This document shows, piece after piece, positions 27,629 to 37,301 of a stretch of DNA of 64,000 bases. Numbering within the stretch: position 1 is the stretch's first letter; the number at the start of each line of letters is the position of its first letter. The notes under the pieces are model-generated. The model ran no database searches, was not told the DNA's origin, and saw nothing but the letters and a program-made list of their open reading frames with translations. Origin of the DNA: Cellulophaga algicola DSM 14237 (GTDB lineage: Bacteria > Bacteroidota > Bacteroidia > Flavobacteriales > Flavobacteriaceae); NCBI RefSeq assembly GCF_000186265.1, contig NC_014934.1, positions 992,001 to 1,056,000 on the forward strand, read 5' to 3'. The position numbers were made by a program, and so were the translations under genes.

Positions 27629-27636
27629 TATCTTTG
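27629..27636 (+). promoter_or_regulatory. -7 box of the miaB transcript
   Basis: TATCTTTG matches TAnnTTTG exactly, 38 bases before the miaB ATG. It likely drives the forward block miaB to secG. Confidence 0.5.
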
Positions 27637-27673
27637 CTGTCCTAATAAATCATTCTGTTGATTATCATAGTAC

Positions 27674-29116
27674 ATGGAGAAAATTATTAATGAAGAAAAC
27701 CAAGGGCAAGCTGTTGCTCTTGATAAAATTACTGGAAATGGTCGCAAACTATATATTGAAAGTTATGGTTGCGCCATGAATTTTTCCGACAGCGAGGTGG
27801 TTGCATCCATTCTCGCCAAAGAAGGTTTTAATACCACTCAAATTTTAGAAGAAGCAGATCTTGTTTTAGTAAACACATGTTCTATTCGAGAAAAAGCAGA
27901 ACTTACCGTTCGCAAACGTTTAGAAAAATTTAATGCCGTAAAAAAAACACGCCCACACATGAAAGTTGGTGTTCTAGGCTGTATGGCAGAACGCTTAAAG
28001 AGTAAATTTCTTGAAGAAGAAAAAATTGTAGATATGGTTGTAGGCCCAGATGCCTATAAAGATTTACCTAATTTAATTAAAGAGATTGACGAAGGTAGAG
28101 ATGCTGTAAATGTTATTTTATCAAAAGATGAAACTTACGGAGACATCAGTCCTGTTCGTTTACAAACCAATGGTGTTAGTGCATTTGTTTCTATTACTAG
28201 AGGTTGTGATAACATGTGTACCTTTTGCGTTGTTCCTTTTACTAGAGGTAGAGAGCGTAGTCGTGAACCACAATCAATTCTCAAAGAAATTCAAGATCTC
28301 CACGATAGTAATTTTAAAGAGGTTACACTCTTAGGCCAAAACGTAGATAGTTATTTATGGTACGGAGGAGGCCTAAAGAAAGAGTTTGAAAAAGCTACCG
28401 ATATGCAAAAAGCTACTGCGGTAAATTTTTCCTCCTTACTAGATACCGTTGCAAAGAAATTCCCAAAAATGAGAATTCGCTTTTCTACATCTAACCCTCA
28501 AGATATGACTCTTGATGTTATTGAAACTGTAGCAAAACATAAAAACATTTGCAACCACATACATTTACCGGTACAAAGTGGTAGCAATCGTATTTTAAAA
28601 GAAATGAACCGCTTACATACCATTGAAGAATATATAACTCTTATTGATAATATCAGAAGAATTTTACCAGATTGTGCTATATCTCAAGATATGATTTCTG
28701 GTTTCCCTACAGAAACTGAAGAAGACCACCAAGCCACAATTGATGTTCTTAAACGCGTTCAATATGATTTTGGGTATATGTATTCCTATTCGGAACGCCC
28801 AGGAACAATGGCCGCTAGGAAGCTAGAAGATGACGTTCCTGAGGAAACTAAAAAGAGACGATTAGCAGAAATAATAGCCGTACAAAGAGAAAATGGCCAT
28901 ATTAAAACTAGAGAACATTTAGGAAAAACTGAAGAAGTACTAATTGAAGGTTCCTCAAAAAAATCTGATCAAGATTGGATGGGAAGAAATTCCCAGAATG
29001 CCGTAGTAATTTTTGCAAAAGGAAATTACAAAATAGGTGATTTAGTACATGTGAAAATAACTGATTGCACCTCTGCTACTTTACTTGGCGAGGCAATTGA
29101 ATTAGTAGTTAATTAA
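27674..29116 (+). CDS. miaB: tRNA-2-methylthio-N6-dimethylallyladenosine synthase MiaB
   Basis: A 480-residue radical-SAM methylthiotransferase. The N-terminal UPF0004 domain has the three cluster cysteines C33, C69 and C103 ([26 protein letters not shown]). The radical-SAM core has C177, C181 and C184 in [16 protein letters not shown]-terminal TRAM domain follows (about 412-478). The enzyme adds the 2-methylthio group to i6A37 of tRNAs. It is followed nine bases later by the sigma-54 activator gene. Confidence 0.97.
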   Translation: MEKIINEENQGQAVALDKITGNGRKLYIESYGCAMNFSDSEVVASILAKEGFNTTQILEEADLVLVNTCSIREKAELTVRKRLEKFNAVKKTRPHMKVGVLGCMAERLKSKFLEEEKIVDMVVGPDAYKDLPNLIKEIDEGRDAVNVILSKDETYGDISPVRLQTNGVSAFVSITRGCDNMCTFCVVPFTRGRERSREPQSILKEIQDLHDSNFKEVTLLGQNVDSYLWYGGGLKKEFEKATDMQKATAVNFSSLLDTVAKKFPKMRIRFSTSNPQDMTLDVIETVAKHKNICNHIHLPVQSGSNRILKEMNRLHTIEEYITLIDNIRRILPDCAISQDMISGFPTETEEDHQATIDVLKRVQYDFGYMYSYSERPGTMAARKLEDDVPEETKKRRLAEIIAVQRENGHIKTREHLGKTEEVLIEGSSKKSDQDWMGRNSQNAVVIFAKGNYKIGDLVHVKITDCTSATLLGEAIELVVN

Positions 29117-29125
29117 GATTTTAAA

Positions 29126-30400
29126 ATGGAATCAGTACAAGCAATAAAACAACGATTTGAAATCATTGGCAATGATTTAAAGCTTAATCGTGCCATAGAA
29201 AAAGCAATTCAAGTTGCACCAACAGATATATCAGTTTTAGTAACAGGAGAAAGTGGCGTTGGAAAAGAAGCTATTCCTAAAATAATCCATTCTTTATCAC
29301 ACAGAAAACATGCTAAATATATTGCTGTTAACTGTGGGGCAATACCAGAAGGCACTATCGATAGCGAACTTTTTGGACACGAAAAAGGGGCTTTTACGGG
29401 TGCAACAGCTACTCGTAGTGGTTATTTTGAAGTTACCGATGGTGGAACTATTTTTTTAGATGAAGTTGGTGAACTTCCTTTAACGACACAAGTTCGTTTA
29501 CTACGTGTGTTAGAAAATGGTGAATTTTTAAAAGTAGGATCTTCACAAGTACAAAAAACAAACGTGAGGATCGTAGCCGCTACAAATGTTAATATGTTTG
29601 AAGCTATAAAAAAAGAAAAGTTCCGCGAAGATTTATACTATCGCTTAAGCACCGTTGAAATTGCGATTCCACCATTGAGAGAACGCAAAGAAGATATTCA
29701 TTTACTTTTTAGAAAATTTGCATCAGATTTTGGCCAAAAATACAAAATGCCCACTATCCGTCTAGAGGACAATGCGGTAGAAATCTTATTAAAATATCGT
29801 TGGCCGGGAAATATACGTCAATTAAGAAATATCGCAGAACAGACTTCTGTCCTTGAAGAAAATAGAAATATTTCTGCAGCAACCTTAAGTGGTTATCTGC
29901 CAAATTTTGGAGGCTCTAATCTCCCTGCTATCGTAGATAAACAAAAAAAAGACGGAGACTTTAGCAACGAGCGCGAAATACTTTACAAAGTATTATTTGA
30001 CATGAAGGCCGATTTAAATGACCTTAAAAAACTGACCCTAGAATTACTTAAAAATAATGATAGTGAAGAAGTACAGAAGGACAATGAAAATCTTATTCGT
30101 AAAATTTACGGAAAGAACGAAGAAGAGGAAGAATATTCTCATGATAGTCATGATGAAAATGAAATGCTTCACCTCCCTGAATCCAAAACTGAAAATACCT
30201 TCAACAAAACTGCTGCCGAAGACAAATACCATTTTGCTGAGGAAATTGAAGTAGAAGAAACCCTATCTTTACAAGAAAAAGAGATTGAATTAATTACCAA
30301 ATCTCTAGAACGAAATAAAGGTAAAAGAAAAGCTGCGGCGGCAGAACTGGGTATTTCTGAACGCACCTTATATCGTAAAATTAAGCAGTATGATTTATAA
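29126..30400 (+). CDS. Sigma-54-dependent transcriptional activator without sensor domain
   Basis: A 424-residue enhancer-binding protein. It begins almost directly with the AAA+ domain (residues about 14-245): Walker A GESGVGKE (41-48), the GAFTGA sigma-54 contact loop (88-93) and Walker B IFLDEVGEL. A poorly conserved acidic linker follows (about 275-375), then a Fis-type HTH at the end (KAAAAELGISERTLYRKIKQ). No receiver, GAF or PAS domain is present, so its activity must be controlled by level or by partner proteins. It is embedded between miaB and lptE. Confidence 0.92.
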   Translation: MESVQAIKQRFEIIGNDLKLNRAIEKAIQVAPTDISVLVTGESGVGKEAIPKIIHSLSHRKHAKYIAVNCGAIPEGTIDSELFGHEKGAFTGATATRSGYFEVTDGGTIFLDEVGELPLTTQVRLLRVLENGEFLKVGSSQVQKTNVRIVAATNVNMFEAIKKEKFREDLYYRLSTVEIAIPPLRERKEDIHLLFRKFASDFGQKYKMPTIRLEDNAVEILLKYRWPGNIRQLRNIAEQTSVLEENRNISAATLSGYLPNFGGSNLPAIVDKQKKDGDFSNEREILYKVLFDMKADLNDLKKLTLELLKNNDSEEVQKDNENLIRKIYGKNEEEEEYSHDSHDENEMLHLPESKTENTFNKTAAEDKYHFAEEIEVEETLSLQEKEIELITKSLERNKGKRKAAAAELGISERTLYRKIKQYDL

Positions 30401-30442
30401 TCGAACATACTAATACTATTAAATTTTTAAAAAATATCTAAA

Positions 30443-30961
30443 TTGAAAAAAACATTCTATTTCATTGCACTACTATTTACAGCACTTAGCTTAAATGGAT
30501 GCAGCATATACAATTTTACTGGTGGTGATGTTGGAGACGCAAAAACTTATGAAGTACGCTTATTTCAAAATTATGCCGCTCAAAGTCCTGGTTCTACCTT
30601 TGAACCCGGTTTAGATCGTGATTTTACTAGAGAACTACAAGATTTAATTTTAAACCAAACCAGCTTAGATTTAGTTTCTTCTGGCGGAGATTTGGTATAC
30701 GAAGGAGAAATTACAGAGTTTAGAATTACCCCTATGACTGCGACCGCTAACCAGACTTCTGCTCAAAACAGGCTGACAATGACGGTAACTGTAAGATTCT
30801 TTAACAATAAAAAAGAAGACGTAGATTTTGATCAACGTTTCTCTTTCTTTTATGATTACGGAGCTACTACAAGTTATAGCTCTATAAAATCAACAGCTTT
30901 AGAGGAGATTTTTGAGCGTATCACACAAGATATTTTCAATGCATCATTAGCAGATTGGTAA
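30443..30961 (+). CDS. lptE: LptE family LPS-assembly lipoprotein (TTG start)
   Basis: A 172-residue lipoprotein with signal peptide KKTFYFIALLFTALSLNGC and lipobox cysteine C20. The rest fits the LptE fold: FTRELQDLILNQTSLDLV, then YEGEITEFRITPM, and a C-terminal helix pair. LptE plugs the LptD channel during LPS delivery to the outer membrane. The start codon is TTG at 30443; no ATG in frame would preserve the signal peptide. It follows the sigma-54 activator and precedes the TPR-like gene with a 4-base gap. Confidence 0.88.
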   Translation: MKKTFYFIALLFTALSLNGCSIYNFTGGDVGDAKTYEVRLFQNYAAQSPGSTFEPGLDRDFTRELQDLILNQTSLDLVSSGGDLVYEGEITEFRITPMTATANQTSAQNRLTMTVTVRFFNNKKEDVDFDQRFSFFYDYGATTSYSSIKSTALEEIFERITQDIFNASLADW

Positions 30962-30965
30962 TTTT

Positions 30966-31904
30966 ATGAACGTAACAGACTTTACATATCTTTTGCAACA
31001 TCCAGAAAAATTGGTCTCACCCGTGCAGACGAATCAATTGGATGATATTCTTGATGAGTTCCCTTACTTTCAAGCTGCACGTGCTTTGCAATTAAAAGGC
31101 TTAAAAAATTTAAATAGCTTTAAATACAATAGCGCATTAAAGGTTACTGCCGCATACACCACAGATCGTGATGTTTTATTCGATTTTATTACTTCTAAAG
31201 AATTTTTACAAAACGGTATAGCCAATAGTATCTCAGGAAGACAAGCCACATTAGCGGATACAGAAATTGAGTATGAAACTATTAGTATTCCTGAAGAAGT
31301 AAAAAAACCATTGCTTGATGACTCTATTGAAGACAAAGCGCTACCACAAAGTACAAAAGATGCAGAACAAATATTAGACCCTGCTTTATTTACTTCAAAA
31401 GACCCAAAAATTGATATAGCGATTGCAGAAGCTAAAAAAAAAGAAGTGGAAGTAACGATGGGTAGTCCATTACCATTTACTAAAAAAGAAAAATATTCTT
31501 TTACCGAATGGATGCAACTAGCCTCTAAAAAACCCATCGAAAGAGAAAAAACAGCCTCAATTGACAACAAAAAAGAGAATAAAGTAAAAAACGAGCCCTT
31601 AAAATCAACTGCAAAAAAGGTTTTGAGGAAGAAAAACTTTGATTTGATTGATCAATTCATAGAAAAAAACCCAAAAATAGTTCCCGGAGAAAAAAACGCA
31701 GTTCTAGCACCTATTGACGATCCTATGAAAATAGATACAACAGAGTTGATGACTGCCACTTTAGCTAAAGTATATCTGGAACAAAAGAAGTTCAAAAAAG
31801 CTATTCAAGCTTACAAAATTTTAAGTTTGAAATATCCAGAAAAAAGTAGTTTCTTTGCAAGCCAAATAAAGTTAGTAGAAAAAATACAAAAAGAAAATAA
31901 ATGA
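30966..31904 (+). CDS. Hypothetical protein with C-terminal TPR-like helices
   Basis: A 312-residue soluble protein without a signal peptide. The middle (about 100-220) is Lys/Glu-rich and probably disordered. The last 60 residues (MTATLAKVYLEQKKFKKAIQ, then AYKILSLKYPEKSSFFASQI) read as a TPR hairpin. It overlaps secG by four bases (ATGA), so the two are translationally coupled, and it follows lptE closely. This points to an envelope-related cytoplasmic role, but I do not recognise a function. Confidence 0.75.
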   Translation: MNVTDFTYLLQHPEKLVSPVQTNQLDDILDEFPYFQAARALQLKGLKNLNSFKYNSALKVTAAYTTDRDVLFDFITSKEFLQNGIANSISGRQATLADTEIEYETISIPEEVKKPLLDDSIEDKALPQSTKDAEQILDPALFTSKDPKIDIAIAEAKKKEVEVTMGSPLPFTKKEKYSFTEWMQLASKKPIEREKTASIDNKKENKVKNEPLKSTAKKVLRKKNFDLIDQFIEKNPKIVPGEKNAVLAPIDDPMKIDTTELMTATLAKVYLEQKKFKKAIQAYKILSLKYPEKSSFFASQIKLVEKIQKENK

Positions 31905-32236
31905 GCACGTTTACAATATTCTTAATCCTTATTATCATTGTGAGTCTTTTATTGATGTTGGTAATAATGGTACAAAATCCAAAAGGCGGAGGACTTTCTT
32001 CATCTTTAGGTGGTGGCGGTAGCCAAGTAGTTGGTGGAGTAAAAAAGACTGGAGACTTTTTAGATAAAAGTACTTGGACTCTTGCGACACTACTTATCGT
32101 ATTAATTCTTTTATCGAATATTTCTTTAAAAGATGATTACAGAGAAGCAGATTCTAAGCTTTTACAAGGTGGTGACATTGAAAACACAGTTCCTGATTCA
32201 TTACCAGAACCTATTTCGACTCCTGATTCGGAATAA
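31901..32236 (+). CDS. secG: Preprotein translocase subunit SecG
   Basis: A 111-residue protein with two membrane helices (about 5-24 and 55-73) joined by the conserved loop QNPKGGGLSSSLGGGGSQVV, the SecG hallmark. The C-terminal acidic tail (about 75-111) is longer than in E. coli, as is common in Bacteroidota. It is part of the SecYEG channel. It shares ATGA with the upstream gene and is followed by a strong terminator. Confidence 0.95.
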   Translation: MSTFTIFLILIIIVSLLLMLVIMVQNPKGGGLSSSLGGGGSQVVGGVKKTGDFLDKSTWTLATLLIVLILLSNISLKDDYREADSKLLQGGDIENTVPDSLPEPISTPDSE

Positions 32237-32259
32237 GTAACACGACATTATATATTTTA

Positions 32260-32297
32260 AAATGCCAGCTTGGATGACAAGCTGGCATTTTTGTTTT
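32260..32297 (+). terminator. Terminator after secG
   Basis: A 13-bp stem, AAATGCCAGCTTG / CAAGCTGGCATTT, with a 5-base loop is followed by TTGTTTT. It separates the miaB-secG block from groES. Confidence 0.85.
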
Positions 32298-32382
32298 ACA
32301 AAGTGTCAGTTATTCAGCAATGGCATAATTTCTGCCATCAATAGAGTAATAAAATCAAAACAATTTAATAAAATTTAATCAT

Positions 32383-32661
32383 ATGGCTAAAGTTAATATT
32401 AAACCATTGGCAGATAGAGTGCTTATTGAACCAATGGCAGCTGAAACAAAAACTGCTTCTGGACTTTACATTCCCGATACTGCAAAAGAAAAACCTCAAA
32501 AAGGGAAAGTTGTTGCCGTTGGTCCTGGAACCAAGGATGACTTAGTTACCGTTAAAATTGGTGACACCGTTCTTTATGGTAAATATGCAGGAACCGAGCT
32601 TAAATTAGAAGGTACTGACTTTTTAATGATGCGTGAAAGCGACATATTAGCGATTATATAA
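32383..32661 (+). CDS. groES: Co-chaperonin GroES
   Basis: A 92-residue protein with the full GroES fold: [20 protein letters not shown], the mobile loop [14 protein letters not shown], the roof region and the C-terminal [12 protein letters not shown]. It caps GroEL. It lies 105 bases upstream of groEL. No CIRCE-type inverted repeat was seen before it, so HrcA control is not supported here. Confidence 0.97.
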   Translation: MAKVNIKPLADRVLIEPMAAETKTASGLYIPDTAKEKPQKGKVVAVGPGTKDDLVTVKIGDTVLYGKYAGTELKLEGTDFLMMRESDILAII

Positions 32662-32742
32662 ATTACTTTTTTTATTTCCCTTAAACCGGAAATCTACTAA
32701 ATTAAATTATACGATTAATTAAACAAATTCTCAGATTCCTGA

Positions 32743-34395
<1,653 letters not shown>

Positions 34396-34411
34396 TAACA
34401 AAAGACTACAG

Positions 34412-34452
34412 GTAAATAAAAAAACGCTCCAATGAAAATTGGAGCGTTTTTA
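34412..34452. terminator. Bidirectional terminator after groEL (copy A)
   Basis: AAACGCTCCAAT / ATTGGAGCGTTT with a GAAA loop and A and T runs on the two sides. It serves groEL on the plus strand and the IS-interrupted gene on the minus strand. A 41-base segment here is identical, except for one base in the loop, to 36835-36875. Confidence 0.85.
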
Positions 34453-34491
34453 AGTTTTAGCTGTTTTCGTTTTAGACTAAAGAAAAACTAT

Positions 34492-35580
34492 CTATTTATA
34501 AATATTCTTATTTTCATTAACTTCAATTAACTGTGATGTAATTTCACTAGGCAGTGGATATTTCATCAGTAGTTCCTCCCAATAGTTAGTGGTATAAAAA
34601 CTCCTATCTCCATCTATATCTTTTTTTGAATTTTCGGGCCTTTGATCACCATCAATGATAGCGTCATCTATAAAAATTTCTGTAACTGTTTCAATGTAAC
34701 TAAATTTATCTTTTGCTTTAACCGCTTTCTTATAATTATTGAATAAGTAGTTTGGGTGCCTAGCCTCACCAACACCAGTCCATTTTTCAATCATTGTGCT
34801 TTTGCCTGAAATTTCCCAAAATACTATTTTTTCAGAATCCTCCCCTTCAAATGCACGATGCACATTAATTTCTTGAGCAACATTGTTTTCATCAAAATTA
34901 GCAAATCCTATTCGCTTGCCTTCATTATATATAGCACCATAGCCATCTTTAATAGAATCTACTTCATAATAAAGTCTACTTTTAAGCAAATCATTTTTTG
35001 GAATGCGAGAAACATTTAAATAATCATCTCCTAAAAATTCAATCCTTATGATTCTTGATTTTTGCTTAACGGCATCAGCATTAAATGTTCGATAAGCACT
35101 AAAATTACTCTTGACACCTGTACTATAATTATCTCTTACATCCGCATAAGGTAAACGATAACTGACCAGACCATCTCCATATCTTATTAGCTTTCCATTT
35201 TCTAATTTCCAACTTCTAAAATAAGCTTTTACAGTAAAATATTTAGATAGTTTACGCGCTGAAACGGTAACGGGATCTAACTGTATCATCTCATTTCTTT
35301 TCAAATACACTAAAGAAGGTACCTCATTTAGTTTAAATTCTAGCGAAACGTAGTCTGTATTATAAGCTATAATACTTTTTACACCACCTTGTTGCAGCAT
35401 TTTAATATCCAACTCAAATACACCTTTAGAATTTGTATTAGCCACAAAACTACCATTTTCAGAAAAAATTTGTAATCCAATAATCGGTTCCTCACTTTGT
35501 TGGTCTAAAAATAAAACATTAGACTTTTGAGCATACATAAACATTGGAGCGACTAATAAAACAAACTTTAAAAAATTTTT
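34492..35580 (-). pseudogene. Secreted carboxypeptidase-regulatory-like protein, start removed by IS insertion
   Basis: The remaining frame codes for about 360 residues with an N-terminal carboxypeptidase-regulatory-like beta domain (EEPIIGLQIFSENGSFVANT to about residue 85). A larger region of unknown function follows, with ADVRDNYSTGVKSNFSAYRT. The first ATG left in place (35544) would give MFMYAQKSN, the stub of a signal peptide. Removing 35581-36547 joins it in frame to ATG AAT at 36548-36553 and restores MNKNFLKFVLLVAPMFMYAQ, a complete signal peptide, for a 364-residue protein. The IS placed a TGA codon just upstream in this frame. The gene is therefore most likely inactive, at least for export. 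Confidence 0.85.
35573..35580. repeat. Target site duplication, left copy
   Basis: AAATTTTT directly abuts the left terminal repeat of the IS and is repeated at 36540-36547. Eight bases is the length typical of the IS1595 family. Confidence 0.85.
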
Positions 35581-36539
35581 TAGAGGTCAGTAGTTAATTA
35601 CTTATTAATTCAGCTTGATTGATTTTATCATTATTGACCATTTTAACAATAAGATTATTGAATATTGTAGCTTTACTTTGAGATCTGTTTATTCTAAAAC
35701 AAAATTCATTGAAATATCTATTTAAATTATTGTCACTAACCCAAGAATAAGTTGTTCTTATCCAAGATTTAACCTGATGTATCATTGTATGAAGCGCTTT
35801 AAAATTTAACCCTCCATTACTTTCTATTTGTGTGATGTCGTAAGCCTTTGCAATAGGACTATAGCCTCTCCATTTATCTGTAGTAATCTTTGCGTTTCGG
35901 CTGATATGGTTGACAAAAATATATTGTAAGGATTGTGCTGAAAAATCATCTATTTTCATAGCATACATTCTTTTTACCTTTCCATCTTCTGTAAGCTGAA
36001 CAGCTGTAACCGCCTTCTTTTTCTTAGCATTGTAGCTTCTGCCAACTTTTGTTTCTTCTCTGCCCCCTAAAACAAATTCATCTACATGAACAACTCCGTC
36101 CATAGGATTATTCCCACTCGAAGACATAGCTTCTCTGACCTTAAGCATAAAAAGTCTAGCTGTTTTTTCTGTTACTCCGTAACGTACTCCCATATAACTT
36201 GCAGATAAGCTTTTCGTGCTTGTAGCCATCTCAAAACAAATAAAAAATGCTTTGCGAACACCAAACTTTACCTTGTGAAATAATGTATCTGCTGTTGCGG
36301 ATTCTGTATGTCTACAAATATTACATTGCCTAGAGAAATCAGCACGTGTTTGACAGGCTATATGATTGCATCTAGAACATTTAAAAGGGGTTTTAGACTT
36401 AATATTTGCTAAATATTCTTTGCAATCATTGTCCGTTTTGAAGCAATCAGAGAACTCTAGAAGATTTTGACCCTTGAAAATATCCATAATTTAATATATT
36501 TACTGAGTATCAAGATACGAAGTTAGCTACTGACCTCTA
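35581..36539 (-). mobile_element. IS1595-family insertion sequence, 959 bp
   Basis: The element is bounded by inverted terminal repeats: TAGAGGTCAGTAG is identical at both ends (35581-35593 and, reversed, 36527-36539), and the similarity continues to about 18 bases (TTAATT / CTAACT). The 8-bp duplication AAATTTTT flanks it exactly. It holds one transposase gene on the minus strand whose stop lies at the edge of the left repeat. The boundary could be shifted by one base because of the A run, but only this choice makes the ends symmetrical. Confidence 0.9.
35594..36487 (-). CDS. IS1595 family (ISXO2-like) transposase
   Basis: A 297-residue transposase. The N-terminal zinc ribbon is C37/C40 and C55/C58 (CSRC, CNIC), followed by a helical linker. 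The DDE_Tnp_ISXO2 core has aspartates at D136 (VHVDEFVLGG) and D204 (TTDKWRGY). The third catalytic position falls in MIHQVKSWIR, where a His (H237) replaces the common Asn/Glu; DD(E/N/H) variation is known in this family. The C-terminal NLNRYFNEFCFRINR is conserved. The frame is intact, so the element may still be active. Confidence 0.92.
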   Translation of the reverse strand: MDIFKGQNLLEFSDCFKTDNDCKEYLANIKSKTPFKCSRCNHIACQTRADFSRQCNICRHTESATADTLFHKVKFGVRKAFFICFEMATSTKSLSASYMGVRYGVTEKTARLFMLKVREAMSSSGNNPMDGVVHVDEFVLGGREETKVGRSYNAKKKKAVTAVQLTEDGKVKRMYAMKIDDFSAQSLQYIFVNHISRNAKITTDKWRGYSPIAKAYDITQIESNGGLNFKALHTMIHQVKSWIRTTYSWVSDNNLNRYFNEFCFRINRSQSKATIFNNLIVKMVNNDKINQAELISN

Positions 36540-36547
36540 AAATTTTT
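36540..36547. repeat. Target site duplication, right copy
   Basis: AAATTTTT, identical to 35573-35580, immediately outside the right terminal repeat. Confidence 0.85.
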
Positions 36548-36834
36548 ATTCATTTGCTATTATTAAGTATATCGCCAGAGAATCTTTAAGCACTAAAGAA
36601 ACCTAGAGCGGTAGTCAAAAATAACCTATACACCATACGTAAATCTTAGATTACTGTTAAAGTATGATGAATTTTTACTCTTTAATTTACTGCATAGCGG
36701 ATAAAATTAAAAATCTAAACATAAACGCGCTAATACTACAGATTCACTTAAAAATAAAATTCATAATACATGAATTTCATAAACGCCAAAAGTTTTGATC
36801 TCTTAAAAAATGCGCATTAATTTTCAATATTTCC
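36548..36834. other. Displaced 5' end and leader of the interrupted gene
   Basis: Positions 36548-36553 hold the original start (ATG AAT on the minus strand) of the gene interrupted by the IS. The rest is AT-rich without a credible ORF. On the minus strand TATTTTTG (36616-36623 on the plus strand as CAAAAATA) is an exact -7 match about 63 bases before the old start and is a plausible former promoter. Confidence 0.55.
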
Positions 36835-36875
36835 GTAAATAAAAAAACGCTCCAATAAAAATTGGAGCGTTTTTA
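36835..36875 (-). terminator. Terminator of the HMA gene (copy B of the groEL hairpin)
   Basis: Stem AAACGCTCCAAT / ATTGGAGCGTTT, loop AAAA, with flanking A and T runs. It lies 40 bases after the HMA gene stop. It matches 34412-34452 in 40 of 41 bases. Confidence 0.8.
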
Positions 36876-36914
36876 GTTAAAAGTATTTAATCCGTATTAG
36901 ATACTGTATGTTTT

Positions 36915-37271
36915 TTAATGATGACCAGAATCATCAGAATTATCATCACGATATAAACAACAAGGATGTACGCTATTGTAGGCTTCATCTGTTGCTTTCA
37001 ATTCTTTAGTATCATGACCAACAGCTATAATTGCTGTCTTAATCTTCATAGCATCAGTTTTACGCTCATCAATAATTAGAGATAATTGATGTGATGGAAT
37101 GTCCCAAGCAGCAAATTTCACTCCTTTTACACTTAATGCAGCCTGTTCAATGCGTTCTTTACACATTCCACATTTTCCATTGACATCAAAAGTCATTTTC
37201 TTATTCTTGTCTTGAGCATAACTAATCGTAGCCATCAAAACCACAACTGCTGTTAAAATTAATTTCTTCAT
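36915..37271 (-). CDS. Exported heavy-metal-associated (HMA) domain protein
   Basis: A 118-residue protein with a signal peptide (MKKLILTAVVVLMATISYAQ) and an HMA fold holding the metal-binding loop NGKCGMCKERIE (C34/C37). The C-terminus adds HPCCLYRDD (C104/C105) and ends SGHH, extra potential metal ligands. It would be a periplasmic copper/zinc-type metallochaperone. It is the last gene of a three-gene minus-strand group with the TonB receptor (30-base gap) and the HYC_CC_PP protein, and is followed by a terminator. Confidence 0.88.
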   Translation of the reverse strand: MKKLILTAVVVLMATISYAQDKNKKMTFDVNGKCGMCKERIEQAALSVKGVKFAAWDIPSHQLSLIIDERKTDAMKIKTAIIAVGHDTKELKATDEAYNSVHPCCLYRDDNSDDSGHH

Positions 37272-37301
37272 AGTAATAGGTATTAGTATAGTATATTATT
37301 T

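Noticed and set aside
31070-31570. 166-codon minus-strand ORF opposite the TPR-like gene
   Set aside because: Ser/Phe-rich shadow of a Lys/Glu-rich coding strand, typical of antisense frames, within a tightly packed forward operon.
32237-32382. CIRCE-type heat-shock operator before groES
   Set aside because: The only strong inverted repeat here is the secG terminator; no TTAGCACTC-N9-GAGTGCTAA-like element is present.
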